A stretch of 64,000 bases of DNA from Proteromonas lacertae (lineage: Eukaryota; Sar; Bigyra; Opalinata; Proteromonadidae). Within the stretch, counting starts at the first letter, position 1. Each line of letters starts with the position of its first letter. The stretch spans positions 62,001-126,000 of the forward strand of contig NGBS01000872.1 in assembly GCA_002245135.1 (NCBI GenBank), written 5' to 3'. The position numbers and the translations under genes were made by a program. The notes under the pieces were generated by a model, which ran no database searches, had not been told where the DNA came from, and worked only from the letters and a program-made list of their open reading frames with translations. Below, piece by piece: positions 38,428-50,771 of this stretch.

Positions 38428-41400
38428 ATGAGATATATCTCATTAATCGCTTTGTGTATAAAGTTTTTTTTACATTTGTTTAGTATTCGCATGCTCAGGG
38501 GTGTTCGCTTTTAACTATTATACAGAACAACCATTTGGAGTTGGAGTAGAAATAGAGCCAATAAAGCCAGAACCAGAAGGAGAAGGAGAGTATAGTATTG
38601 TACAAGGAAGTCTACCACCTGGAATAGTATTTGATCCAAAAACTGGAGTAATTTCCGGCACACCAACAACTAAAGGATATTATTACTTTACAATAAGTAA
38701 AACTGGTGATGATACACCAGGCTATTTATATCAACAAGGTATATATTACCAAATTATTTTAAAATAGTTTATGCACAGCCAGTAATCAACTGTGGAGTTA
38801 GTGAATTAACAATATCAACACCAATCAGTACAACTATAATGTGTGCTACAAGTGGTGACGAAGTTATAGATAATGGTTGGACAATAACACCAGCATCACT
38901 GACAGGAGTAACATTAAGTAAAGGATTAATAACATTTGATAAATTCTACCCTGATAAAGATATGGAAATAACAGTTATAGGCAAAGGCTATGCTCATATA
39001 GCAAAAACATCATTTAAAGTCAAGAAATTAGCAAATCCAACCTATGAAGATGGTGTTTATGTATTAGCACATGATTTAAAGACAATAAAATGTGAAGAAT
39101 ATACAACTGATATTGACAGTTATAACCACGCTGAGGTTAAATTTCCTAATCTAGATGGATTAACAGATAAAAAGTCATGGAGTGATAAGATACCTATATT
39201 CGCATCAACTATTACCACAATGAATGCTACAATGAACGGTTTAATTGATATTCAAGAAAGTGGTGAATATACTTTCTATATGCAAACTGGTAATAATATG
39301 AATGCTAGAGTTATGGTTAATAATGTTCAAATTTTATCTGATTGGGGAAAATGTAATGCTTGGAATGATAATCCAATTACTAATACAACAACATTAGAAA
39401 AAGGATATGCAACAGTTTATATAGAGATAAGAGGAGGTGAAGGATTAGATTTTAAGTTTGTATTACAATATTCAACTCCAAATGATTCAACAAAAAAAAG
39501 TATTCCATTCAAATACGCTAAACCATTTAGACCAGTATCATTTTTGAATTTAGATGAAGAAAAAATAAGTTGGTTAAATGATGCATTTCCTTTAACGCCA
39601 ATACACGTTAGATACGGTAAAGCAACAAGCTGCGAACTTACTAGTGGAACACTTCCAGAAGGTTCTCAAGTAACAACTGAAGCAATAACTGGTCATCCAC
39701 AAGCTGATATGGATTATCAAACATATAAAATGACTTGTAAAAATGAATTTAGTGTAACAAATGAAGTGACATTCCAACTAAGAGTAACAAGTATAACTAT
39801 AAATGGACTAGTTGCTTATTTCTACAAGCCAAGATATTTTGATATTAGTTTAAATACTAAATATGGTCCTTCAGTTGATGGAATTGAACCTTATTATATT
39901 CAAGCTGTGGATGATGCACGTATTGAAGAAGGAACAGGAGGGACATCATTCCCTGAAGGAACAAATGCTGATTTTTATGATGATTATGGTGTTTATTTTG
40001 AAGGATATTTGAAAATTGGTAAGAATCAAGCTGGTAAATACAACTTCAAATTACAAGGAGAAGGTGGTTATTGGTTATATATTGATAATAAGTTGATTGT
40101 AGAAAAGCCAGGAAGAAATCGTTATGATACTGAAACAATAGTCGATTTTGAATTAACTGATGATTATTACTTTTATCAAATTTACTATGTTACTCATAAT
40201 GGAGATGCTCATTTCGAAATTGCTTCAAAACTAGAAACAAGTGATAAATGGGATGGATTTATTACTGATGTATTTGTTCCATCTTATGATTATTTCGTAT
40301 TCAAGCAAAGATATGCTACTTATCTAGTTGGTCAAGGAGTGGAAAATCCAATTATCGAAATAGGATTGGATAGTGTTTCTTGTAAAAATGTAGCAGTTAA
40401 TCCGCAATTGCCTGAAGGTTTAATTGCAGGTTGCTCTCTAGCTGGAGAAGTCTCAGCATTAATTGGAGGTGTTGTAACAAGTTATTCAGAGTTAACAGAA
40501 TATGTAGTAAGTATAACAGATTTAGATGATAAAGTTCATTCTTATCCTGTTACAATTGCAGTTAAAGGTATATTTTATTATTGTAATATATATTTGTATA
40601 GATGAACCAGATCCAAGTGGTTTTTCTCTTAAGGATGTTAATACTGGCAAAGAATATTTCGATGGCATGAATTTACAAATCGGAAAGTATTATGATTTAA
40701 AAGTAAATATAAGATATGGAAAATTTAGACGAATTGAATTAACAAATAATGGATTAGTTGGTTTTAGTTGGGATCCAGAGAAGTATATATTATCTGGTAC
40801 TGCAAGAGAACCACTTACTGCTTATGGAATGACATTTAAAGTAAAAACATCTGGTGCTGATAAATTCTTTATATTTACATTTACTGCGAATAATACTTGT
40901 GAAAATGGTTTAGTTATGCATTCTTTTAGAATGACTTCAAATTCATCCGTTAATATGCAAGGTGTTAGGATTATAGTAAGAGAAGGAGATGCAGGTGATT
41001 TTGTTATTACATATGTAAGTTCTGATATGATCTTGTTACCTCATACAGAATTTAAATGTTTAAAAATTGGTTATTATACTATTCAAGCTTATGGTTATGA
41101 TGATTATACATTTGAAGTTTACTCTAGTGGATATAAAGTATATAAAACTGATACTTATGTCACTCAAACAACCAATATCAAAGATATGGTTAATACTAGT
41201 ATTTATTATTATTATTATTATTTTCTTTAAATAGAATATGGAGCTCCAACATTTAAGTATTATACCAATACTATATTAGAATATATTGGATATGATATAT
41301 TATTAGTTCCACAAACAGAAGGATATTATGTTGAAGAATATACTATTAATAATGAATTACCAAAAGGGTTATTTTTCAGTTCAAAGACTGGTAGAATTTG

Positions 41401-44400
41401 GGGTGCTCCTGAAGAGAGATTTGGAGAATATACTTACACTATTAAAGCTATAAATGATTATAGTCCAGCAGTATTTAAACTCTCAATTGAGGTGAGACCA
41501 TATGATAATTTTGATCAAATTTGTGCAGAGAGATATAAGGGAATTGTACTTACAGTTATTACTCAAGTAGAAGAACATCCAAATGATATGGGTTATAGAT
41601 TATTTTCCTCAAACGGCAGTTTAATAATAGAAAGAGTGAAAGGATCATTTGTTGCTAATAAAACTTATAATATAAGAAGATGTATTCAACCAGATTGGTA
41701 TAATTTGCAATTGGTTGATTATTCTAATTATGGTTGGAAAAGTGGTAATGTTCAAATTAAAGTTGGTAATTCTATAATTGGTAAATATGTAGTTGATTTA
41801 TTAGACAGTGATGGTATAAGGAATATAACAATGCATAGTATATTATATATTTATTAATTATATAGTTGCATATTACATTAATGATGATACTGAATGGCAA
41901 TATTCTCAAAGTTATGTTGATGGTTGGATGTTCAGTAATTCCACAGTTGCTGGTGGATGGCCAAAATCAAAAATTTCATCGCTTAAAAGAGGACCTTCAA
42001 CACCAACTTATTATTTAAGAACTCAATTAACAGTAGAAAAAAATAAATATACAGGATATCTATTAAGGTATTCTCATAAAGCAGGTGTAATTGTTAGAAT
42101 AAATGGAATCGAAGTGTTCAGAGAGAATTTACCAAGTGGAAATATTGATGCGAATACTTATGCTACACAATCATTACCATTAGCTGTTGAAAGAAAGTTT
42201 ATTTTGCCAATAAAAGATTTAGAAGAAGGAGGAGTTATTTCGTTTGAAATTCATAATTCAGCAACTGATAATAACTTCCCATCAGAAGAACATATGTTTT
42301 TACTTCCATTAGATGGTGATAATGAAGAAGATTGTATTTTATTACCGATTTATGATGGAAAGATTACTGAATCATCAAGTAAAAGTTGTAAAGAAAATCC
42401 ATACTGTGTAGATAAAGCATTTGATATAGCAACTGCTTATGCATCATACTGGGAAGATGATTATGGAAATGTACAGTCTCAATCATTTGCCACATTAAAA
42501 TTTGGTGATAATGGTTATTATGGATTTAATCAATTCTATCTTGCAGCTACTACAGATCACTCTAAAGATCACTATCCAAATCAAGTAAAAGTGTTTGGTT
42601 TACAAGGAATAGAATCTAATTTATTATCTGAATTATATCCAGTTTATTACTTCAAAGATTCGGAAGATACTACTATGTCTCGAGCAACATTCAATAATGA
42701 TCCATATAAGTTATATACAGGAATGAAAATTGAAATACCAAAATCAAATCAACCAACAACACCATATAAGATGACAGTTTTTGAAATTGGTTATCAATTA
42801 TGTCGTTATAAGACTTGCAAAGCAGATGCAGCTCAATTATTACCAGTAGGAGAAGCAAATCATATTTATGATGTAAATTGTACAGAAGGTGGTGAAGGAA
42901 TAAGAAAATTCTATTGTTCTAATTTGGAACATTGGATTAATATAGAAAACAGATGCAGTGAAAAACCAACATTCATTGATCCACCAGCTATAAAAACATT
43001 TAAAACAGGACAAATATTAAATGATGAAGCATTATTCTTTGTATCAGGAAGTGGTATTACATATACTAATTCATTAGGAGGTATATATTTATATATTAAT
43101 TTTATATTTTAATAGATGCCTTTATTCCAGGATTGAAATTCGATAAATTAAGTGGACATGTAAGTGGAACTCCAACAAAAGCTGATAGTTATCCAGTAAC
43201 ATTCACAATTTCTAATCAATACGGCTCAAGTGTTCATTCCATGGTAATAATAATAGAAGAAGGTGGTAATGACATTATTGTAGAAAAAATTGAATCACCA
43301 TTAACATTAACACAATTTCAAAAGTATGAAAAAGTACAAGTGTTGTGGGTAAAAAATACACTTCCAGTTAAATATTATGCTACAAAACTCCCAGCTGGTT
43401 TATCAATCAATGTAGATACAGGAATGATAAGTGGAACTCCAGAAGTAGAAGGAGAAGGTGATTATACTATAACAATAAAGAATGATAAAAGTTCAAAAGA
43501 AGTGAATATAAGAATAATTGTCACAACAAATGATGATGCAACAATAGTTAGATCTGAATCAAAAATTGATTTAGAATATTTGAAAGGTTATAGTAATTTC
43601 AAACCATTAGTATGTAGTGGAAAAGGAATAACATATAAAGTGGATAAAGAATTACCTAAAGATTTAGTTTATGATTCTAATACTGGTGCCTTCTCTGGTC
43701 AAGTATTTGCTGATCCTCAAAGTGCAATTGATTATGTATTTACCTGTACTTCATCAAATGGAAAGAGTCAAAAAGTGAGTATTCCAATCTCTGTAAATCG
43801 AGATGCTGATAGTCCAATCTTAGTTAATAAGAAAGAAAAAGTTGAATTAACAGTTGGTGATGATTTAGTGAATGAAAAATGGTTTGAAGTAACAGGTGAA
43901 GATTTGAGTTACAATTATGATGTATTACCAATGGGAATTGAATTAGGTGAAAAGAGTGGTTTAATCAATGGATATCCGAAAGAACCATTTAGATCAAGAG
44001 ATGCAACATTTTATGTAAAGAATAAGAATGATAAAACAATATCTTTTGAAATTGGAATAACCGTAAAACCCTCTGAAAAGCCAGTAATTCCTGATTCTTC
44101 TGTTTATAAGAATGTGAGTATTCCAACAGGTAAACCAGTAAGTGAAAAGATCTTTGATGTAGTAGGTGGTGATGTATTTGTATCTTCAATAGATCCTCCA
44201 TTACCAAGTGGTTTTTCAATCAATGCTCAAGGATATTTACAAGGATTAGCCGTTTATGATGTTGCTAAAACAACGTATAAAATAACATTAAGTGATGCTA
44301 AAGGTAAATCCACAATAGTTGAAATTCCGTTAGAATTTGTTTCAATGAAATGTACAGCTGAAAATGATTATGCAGCAACTCCTGTAGGTGAAACAGCTGT

Positions 44401-44668
44401 AAAGAAATGTGGAGGTGGTAAAACTGGTTTTATTCAGCGAAAATGTTTATCTGTAGATGGAAAAGCAGTATGGCAAAAAGAAATTGATGAATGTTCGTCA
44501 AGTAACACAGGTGCATTAATAGGAATAATAATTGGTTGTATAATTGGAGGAGGAGTGATCTTCTTAGGAGGTTATTGTATATATGTTCGACTTGGTGGAA
44601 CAACAAAGCATGTAAGAAAAACAGCTGAACATATAGTTGATACAAAAGACAGTGGTGTTAGAATTTAA
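38428..44668 (+). CDS. PA14 / putative-Ig type I membrane surface protein, copy 2
   Basis: Seven exons: 38428-38455, 38484-38738, 38768-40567, 40602-41198, 41235-41837, 41866-43080 and 43116-44668. The six phase-1 introns are at the same places as in copy 1; total about 2,016 aa. The signal peptide is MRYISLIALLFACSGVFA. Domain order is the same: Ig-like repeat (LPPGIVFDPKTGVISGTP), two PA14 domains, Ig-like repeats (LPAGLSINVDTGMISGTP), two Cys motifs, TM and basic tail. Introns 3 and 6 are identical in sequence to those of copy 1 (34 and 35 nt), while introns 1, 2, 4 and 5 differ, so similarity comes in blocks. The N-terminal Ig-like repeat and the loops of PA14-1 differ most, which would change the ligand face (inference). 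Confidence 0.85.
43525..44664 (+). repeat. identical 3' segment of surface-protein gene 2
   Basis: Partner of 36805-37944. It covers the membrane-proximal Ig-like repeats, the last Cys motif, the TM and the cytoplasmic tail. Confidence 0.85.
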
Positions 44669-44845
44669 TTATGAAAGTGCGAATCTTTTTCATTTTATTA
44701 TTATTGCATATCTTATTTTGACCATATTCTTTTTGTTGTTTGAGGATTAATGCATCACATATTTATAAAGAATAAGTTTGTCAAACATAACAACCAAGCC
44801 AAGCTTTTTGTGTTTTTTTATATTTTGTTTTCTTCTTCTTTTGTA

Positions 44846-46302
44846 ATGAATAAAGTATCTTTCTTTTTTATAAACTTTAGATACATACATTTTTCATAAT
44901 TGTGATAATTTTCTCAATTTTTATACCGAAATATCAAGTAATGGCAGAAAATCTAAACGAGACTCCAGATGGAAGTGATGATGATGATAGTACAAATGTA
45001 GAACCATCTGGTCCTGCTCCTACAGTTATTCCAAGCGAGTATATAAAGTCAATTGGTGATAGTTGTTATCACTTTAATGTTCCAGCCTCATATTCCTCAT
45101 TAATTCCTATTAATTATCTTCAGATTTTTTCCGATTCTCTATCAATAGGAGCTTCAATAAAACAAATAATACCAACTGTGTCTAATGATATAAATGTAAT
45201 ATTAAAGTATATATATTATAGTTTAATTCAATTATATAATAAATTAGTTTCAAAGCTACAAGGTCAGAAACAGATAATATTACAAGTTATGAAATATCAG
45301 AAATAAATAAAGATGAATGTTTTATTCATACTTCTGAAAGTTCTACACTGAAACTTATAAATTCATTTATCTCTGGATTAAATATGAATGAATATTCATA
45401 TTTATCAATAAATGATCAAAGATTACAAGAGTTTATTAAAAGACTAGCGCCAGAAACTGATGTTGATGGAATACTTAATTCTGCTACTCAATTAATAAAA
45501 GGAATGGTAAAACAATATGATCTTAGTTTCTTCAGAATAGAATTTCTTAATCCTCAAACTCAACGTTATGTCAAATACAGTGTAGTAGGTGGTAAAATCA
45601 ATGGAACATTAGTTCCATTAGCCGAAGGTAGTGAAATTGATTGTAAATATGTAACACCTGATGATAGAGCAAGGCCATTATACGATGATTGTATTGATTA
45701 TGGATCTGTATTTGATATAAAGATTAACTTGGTAAATAATACAATTTATTCAAAATTAACAAGTAATATGAATATGGGTGGAGGAATGGGTAATGCAGAA
45801 TTGAAAGTGTTTGCAAAGTATTTTTATTATTATTATTATTTTATAGATTGTTATATGATAGAATACCTATGTTTAATTACACTGTATTGAATCTAACAAC
45901 AATTCTAAGAAATGATACTTATGTTACTATTCATGATGATACTACATTAGGTGTAATGCAAATGGTATTGGATAGAACAATATCACCTGGTCAACATATC
46001 CCATTTAAGTATAGATATTATTGATTTGAATTAATAGTGATCTTGATTATATTTTCAGTGGTATGATGGGTCTAAATAGTGATTATGAAATTATTGAGAG
46101 TATTGGCTTAGGATATATGGACGATTATCACTTTTATGCTTTAAAGAATGGAACTGCTTATTTGGAAGTATATGATTATAAATTTACAGCTGAAAAACTA
46201 GAGCCATGTGTGCCAAATACTGAAGTAGGTGAAGATGGAGTGTGGATTTTCAGCTATAATGTTTTCTTGTTGTTTTTTACAGTTTTAGTCCTTATCATGT
46301 AA
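44846..46302 (+). CDS. secreted orphan protein with C-terminal hydrophobic (GPI-type) tail
   Basis: Five exons: 44846-44854, 44881-45206, 45248-45817, 45847-46008 and 46059-46302. Introns are 26, 41, 29 and 50 nt, and the sum is exactly 437 codons. The first exon encodes only MNK; joined to exon 2 it gives a signal peptide (MNKIHTFFIIVIIFSIFI), which supports this start over the later ATG at 44941. An acidic/Pro linker follows (DGSDDDDSTNVEPSGPAP), then about 350 residues with several potential N-glycosylation sites (NGT, NYT, NLT, NDT). The protein ends VWIFSYNVFLLFFTVLVLIM with no cytoplasmic tail, as in GPI-anchor signals. I do not recognise the fold. It sits 177 bp downstream of surface-protein gene 2 on the same strand, so it may be part of a surface-protein cluster. 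Confidence 0.7.
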
Positions 46303-46417
46303 CATATTATCTTCTAAAAATGCATTTTTAAATATGTTGTGTGTAATAATATCAGTGAAAAATAAGAAAATAAGAAAAGTATTCCAAGCTTTATATCAAG
46401 CTGAATTCTTTTTAAAA

Positions 46418-47767
46418 ATGGGTGGAGAGCCATCTGTACATAATTTTTGTATTATAATTCAATAGAAAATAGAATCAAATGATAATTTATCATTTCAAAA
46501 CTTTCATTTCATAAAGCAGTTGGGACATTCAAATTGTTCCATATATATGAAGCAGAATACACATGAAATGTATGTATTCAGGAAAATGAACATACCTCAA
46601 GAAGATTTACAATCGAAAGTATTGAAATGATCATTTTTCAATTTTTTCTATAGATAGCTCAAATTAAATCATTAGAACATCCAAATATAGTAAGATACTA
46701 CGATTTAATTACTGATGCAGAGAATAATACATATGTTGTAGAAGAATTATGTGAAGCTTCGCTTGAAAGCATTATACAGACAAATAAAATATCAAAAACA
46801 TTACCATCAGAAAATGTATAATGTTATTAATATATTATGTCTAGGATATTCTCTACTGTTTCAAACAATTAGCAGAAGCATTGAATCATATCCACTCACA
46901 GAATAAAATTCATGGAAATATTTCATTACCAAATATATTACTCCATGATAGTACCTATAAATTGTCAAACAGTTTTACTTCTACTTCATCTTCTTCTTTT
47001 TCAGCCTATATACCTGATCTTCAAGATAAATCTGACAATCTAACAGCCTCTATTGATATATGGTGTTTAGGATTAACAATGTACTTATATTCAACAAATC
47101 AATTGTTAAATGATCTTAGTGAAGAATCATTTTTCAATTTCCCACCAATCAGAACCGTTTCAAGTGAATTAAATAATTTAATATTATTATGTCTATCCAG
47201 AGACCCATCTGATCGTCCGACCAGCGATAAAATATTACATATGAATATAATAATCAATTGTTTAGCCTATGAACAATCATTGATTAAAACAAAGCAAGCT
47301 CAATTGAATATTAATGAAATTGATAGTTATCAGAAGTTGAACGATAGTATTAATAATATCCCTCCACCTCCATCAACTTCTCCAATTCCACCAAATGAGA
47401 CTATTATTAAAAGTATAAATAAATACAATATATATTATATATAGTTGGTATAAAGGATATAAATGATTCAATAAATGATATTGAAAGTAATGAAATAGAT
47501 AAAAAGATAGATGGAATAGTGAAATTATCAAATCATGTTTTACATAGTATATATATATATATATATATATATTCTGTTTTTATTACAATTATATATAGAA
47601 GATGATATTACAATGTTATACAACCAACAACATGTACAAACCATTATTAATAATACGTTGTTTTTACCTTCAAATTATGATAGTGATATTAATAAAATGA
47701 TATTATTGTACTATCGTGGTAGTCTTATATTATGGCAAGTTAGTTATTATTATCGTATATATATATA

Positions 47768-47803
<36 letters not shown>

Positions 47804-50692
47804 AATAATAGCTAAAATATTTGATTATTTTAAAGAAACAAATAATGATTTTCTTACATTAATTATGAAACTATATAATATTAATAATATTGAATTGCAG
47901 ACTATCTTATGTTGTTTAATATGGATGGTATCTTCATTGCAAGAATATAGCAACATGTTTGTTAATAATAAACAATTAATAGAATTATTAATTCATTCTT
48001 TAAAAACATATAATTATGATCTAAAGATTAGAATATGTTCAGCCTTGTGGAATATCTCTTTAATATGTATTTGTTTGTCATATATATTTCTAGCTGATAA
48101 TAGTTTGTTAATTCATGAGTTAAATGGAGTAATAGAAATAGTATCTTGTCTATTGATTGATAATATGGAATTGAAAATTAAAGCAAGTGGATTATTAAGT
48201 CATTTGACGCTTACAGATTGTTGTAGAGTTGATATTATACAATATGGAGGAATTCCATTAATTTTATTAAATATGGTAAATGATAATGTTGAGTTATCTA
48301 TTCGATCAATTGTTATAGTGAGTAATTTAGCATTAGATGAAGATGGGGTGGAAATATTGACCCAAACTGAATGTTTAGATATATTATGTAGATTATTATC
48401 ATCATCTGCTAATGATAATGTAAAAGCTCATGTTTGCACTGCAATTGGTAATTTGGCTGATGTTGAAATGAATAGAGCTATAGTTTATACTGATGGATGT
48501 GTTGATATATTGTTGGAATTACTTCAAAAAACTGAAAATTATGGATTGAAATCAAGAATCTGTTTTGCATTAAGTAAATTAAGTGAAAATGGTATTATAT
48601 ATTTTTTTTAAGTATTATGTATTATAATAGAATCAATATATTTTCAAATATGTCATAGTTTAACAATTACAAAAACACTATTATCTTCATTGTTTGTTGA
48701 TGATATGGAATTGAATGCTCAAGCCTGTCAATTGTTATATTTCTTATCACAAGATAATAACAATACAATAGTTGAAGAAGGCGGAATTCCTCTTATATTG
48801 TCATTATTAAAGAATCAAAATAAGGATAATGAAGAAACAGTGTTACTGTCAATATCAGTATTAGCTAATATTACATCATATAGTATTTTATTATTAGTTA
48901 TTCATAATATTATATAGATAAAGAATCATTGTCTATTATTATTGAGCATAATGGTATTGCCATATTGAAGGATATGTTTTCATACAGCAATAATAAAGAT
49001 ATCATCATTCAAACATGTATTGTTGTTGGAAATCTTGCATTAGATGGTATATGTTTCATATTTATTTGTTTTTGTTATAGATGATAATATCTCCTTATTG
49101 GATAAAAATGGCTATTTGTTTCAATTGGGAAAATATGTTATTGAATATGATAAAGATATTGATATTGCTACAGCTGCTGCTGCTGCTTTGTGTAATTTAG
49201 TAATTGAACGTATAAATAAATATCTTTATATTATAATAATTAGAGAATTGTGCTTCTAACTTACTAAAGACAAAATATAATAATTTAATAATATACAAAT
49301 TATTAGATATTATGCATTATCAGTTAGATAATAGTGTATTCTTATGTTACACAAGTGCTATATTATCTGCATTAGTTGGTAATTGTGGTATATATATATA
49401 TATATATATATATTGTAATTATTATTTTAATTAGAGAATGTAAGAGAAATGATCTATCAGAATAATGGCATTCCATCAATATTACAATTACTACAACATG
49501 AAACAAAAACATATCCGTTACAATCTAATTTGATAATTATGTTAGGTAATTTGAGTAATAATAATGCAGCAATTCAAAATTATATTTACAATAACAATGG
49601 ATTATCAATAATAGAACAGAGACTTTCATTTCTAGTAAAACAAATAACAGAGATTAATGAAGGAATGAACAATGAAGAAATTACAGAAATTCAAAATGTA
49701 ATATCAGATTCCTTACATTCAATATCTCAGATTGTAGATAATGAAGATATAAGTAATAATTATTTAAGACAGAATAATATATATGAGTATTACATAGACT
49801 TATTATCATTGCCAATTCTAACAGTAAAAATACATATAATTGAAATTTTTACTACAATTTGTCTGTATTATTCAAATAGAAATTACTTCAGAAATATGAT
49901 AGATAAATTATTAGATATGTATTTATTCAATGATGAAGATCTATCAACAGTTGTAACTGAGTTGTTGTTATTATTATCAGAGAATAATTGTATATATGTT
50001 ATATTTATTAGTTTATTGTAGACAATACTTGTAATGATTTAATGAAAATGAATGTTTTTGATGCAGTTATACCTTTGTACAATGTTTCTGCAGATTCATT
50101 GTTAATAGAGTCAATCACTGGATTAATATATAATATTATATCTTTCAGTATAATTATATTCATTAATTATTATTGTATAGGAGATTTTAGAGATAGAATA
50201 TTGCAATATAATATAATTAAAATAATAACACCATATTTGAATGAAGAGATAATCATGTTTAAGTTGTATTTATTAGGAATATGCAAATTATTGGATTTTG
50301 AAGGAGAAGATTTCTTTACTGATGATTCAGTAATAGTGTATTTATTAAAAGCCTTAGAATTGGATAATAAAAGAGTTATATTATATTCTACCAGAGTTTT
50401 GATAGATTATGTGGATAAACCTAGTAATCTAGTGAAATTGTATCAATATCATGGAATTCCATTATTGGTAATGTGTTTGAAATATAGTGATAGAAATATA
50501 TTGTTTTATAGTTGTCATTTGTTGTTAAAATTAGTAGAACATTGTATATATTGTTTGTTTATTGTATATTTATTAGATAAGCAAGATATATTGAATGAAA
50601 ATCCAACACCTTTTTTAAGTGGTATAACGAATAAATATGATATTGAGTTTAAAGAAGTTACTTCTAGACTTGTGAACGAATTAAATCATTAG
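46418..50692 (+). CDS. pseudokinase-armadillo repeat protein with N-myristoylation-like start
   Basis: About 16 exons and roughly 1,240 aa; most introns are phase 1 and 27-57 nt (e.g. 46436-46465, 46619-46653, 46816-46844, 47413-47444, 47547-47598, 48067-48093, 48592-48630, 48883-48917, 49047-49080, 49210-49243, 49388-49434, 49990-50021, 50148-50180, 50544-50576). The N-terminus MGGEPS fits M-G-x-x-x-S for N-myristoylation. Residues ~15-280 have a protein-kinase fold (HPNIVRYYDL, DIWCLGLTMYLY, DPSDRPTSDKILHM). Key catalytic residues are gone: no Gly-rich loop (LGHSNCSIY), the VAIK Lys position reads YVFRK, HRD reads HGN, and DFG is lost (KLSNSF). The rest is helical armadillo-type repeats (GGIPLILLNMVNDNVELSIR; DNVKAHVCTAIGNLA). 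A scaffold rather than an enzyme is inferred. One intron donor is uncertain (47743 or 47755; acceptor 47811). Confidence 0.75.
47755..47811. repeat. TA/TTA microsatellite inside an intron
   Basis: A (TA)n run followed by a long (TTA)n run fills the intron between LILWQ.. and KIFDYFKE. Similar (TA)n runs lie in introns 47547-47598 and 49388-49434. These introns are longer than the local norm, apparently because of repeat growth. Confidence 0.7.
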
Positions 50693-50771
50693 AATGTTTT
50701 ATTTTTATTGTTTATTATGTTGAACAAAGAAAATAAAAATAAATTAAAACAAATCGCATTAAATCTTCTTA

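Noticed and set aside
47547-47811. TA/TTA repeats as a centromere, origin or satellite
   Set aside because: They are confined to introns of one gene and bounded by matching splice sites.
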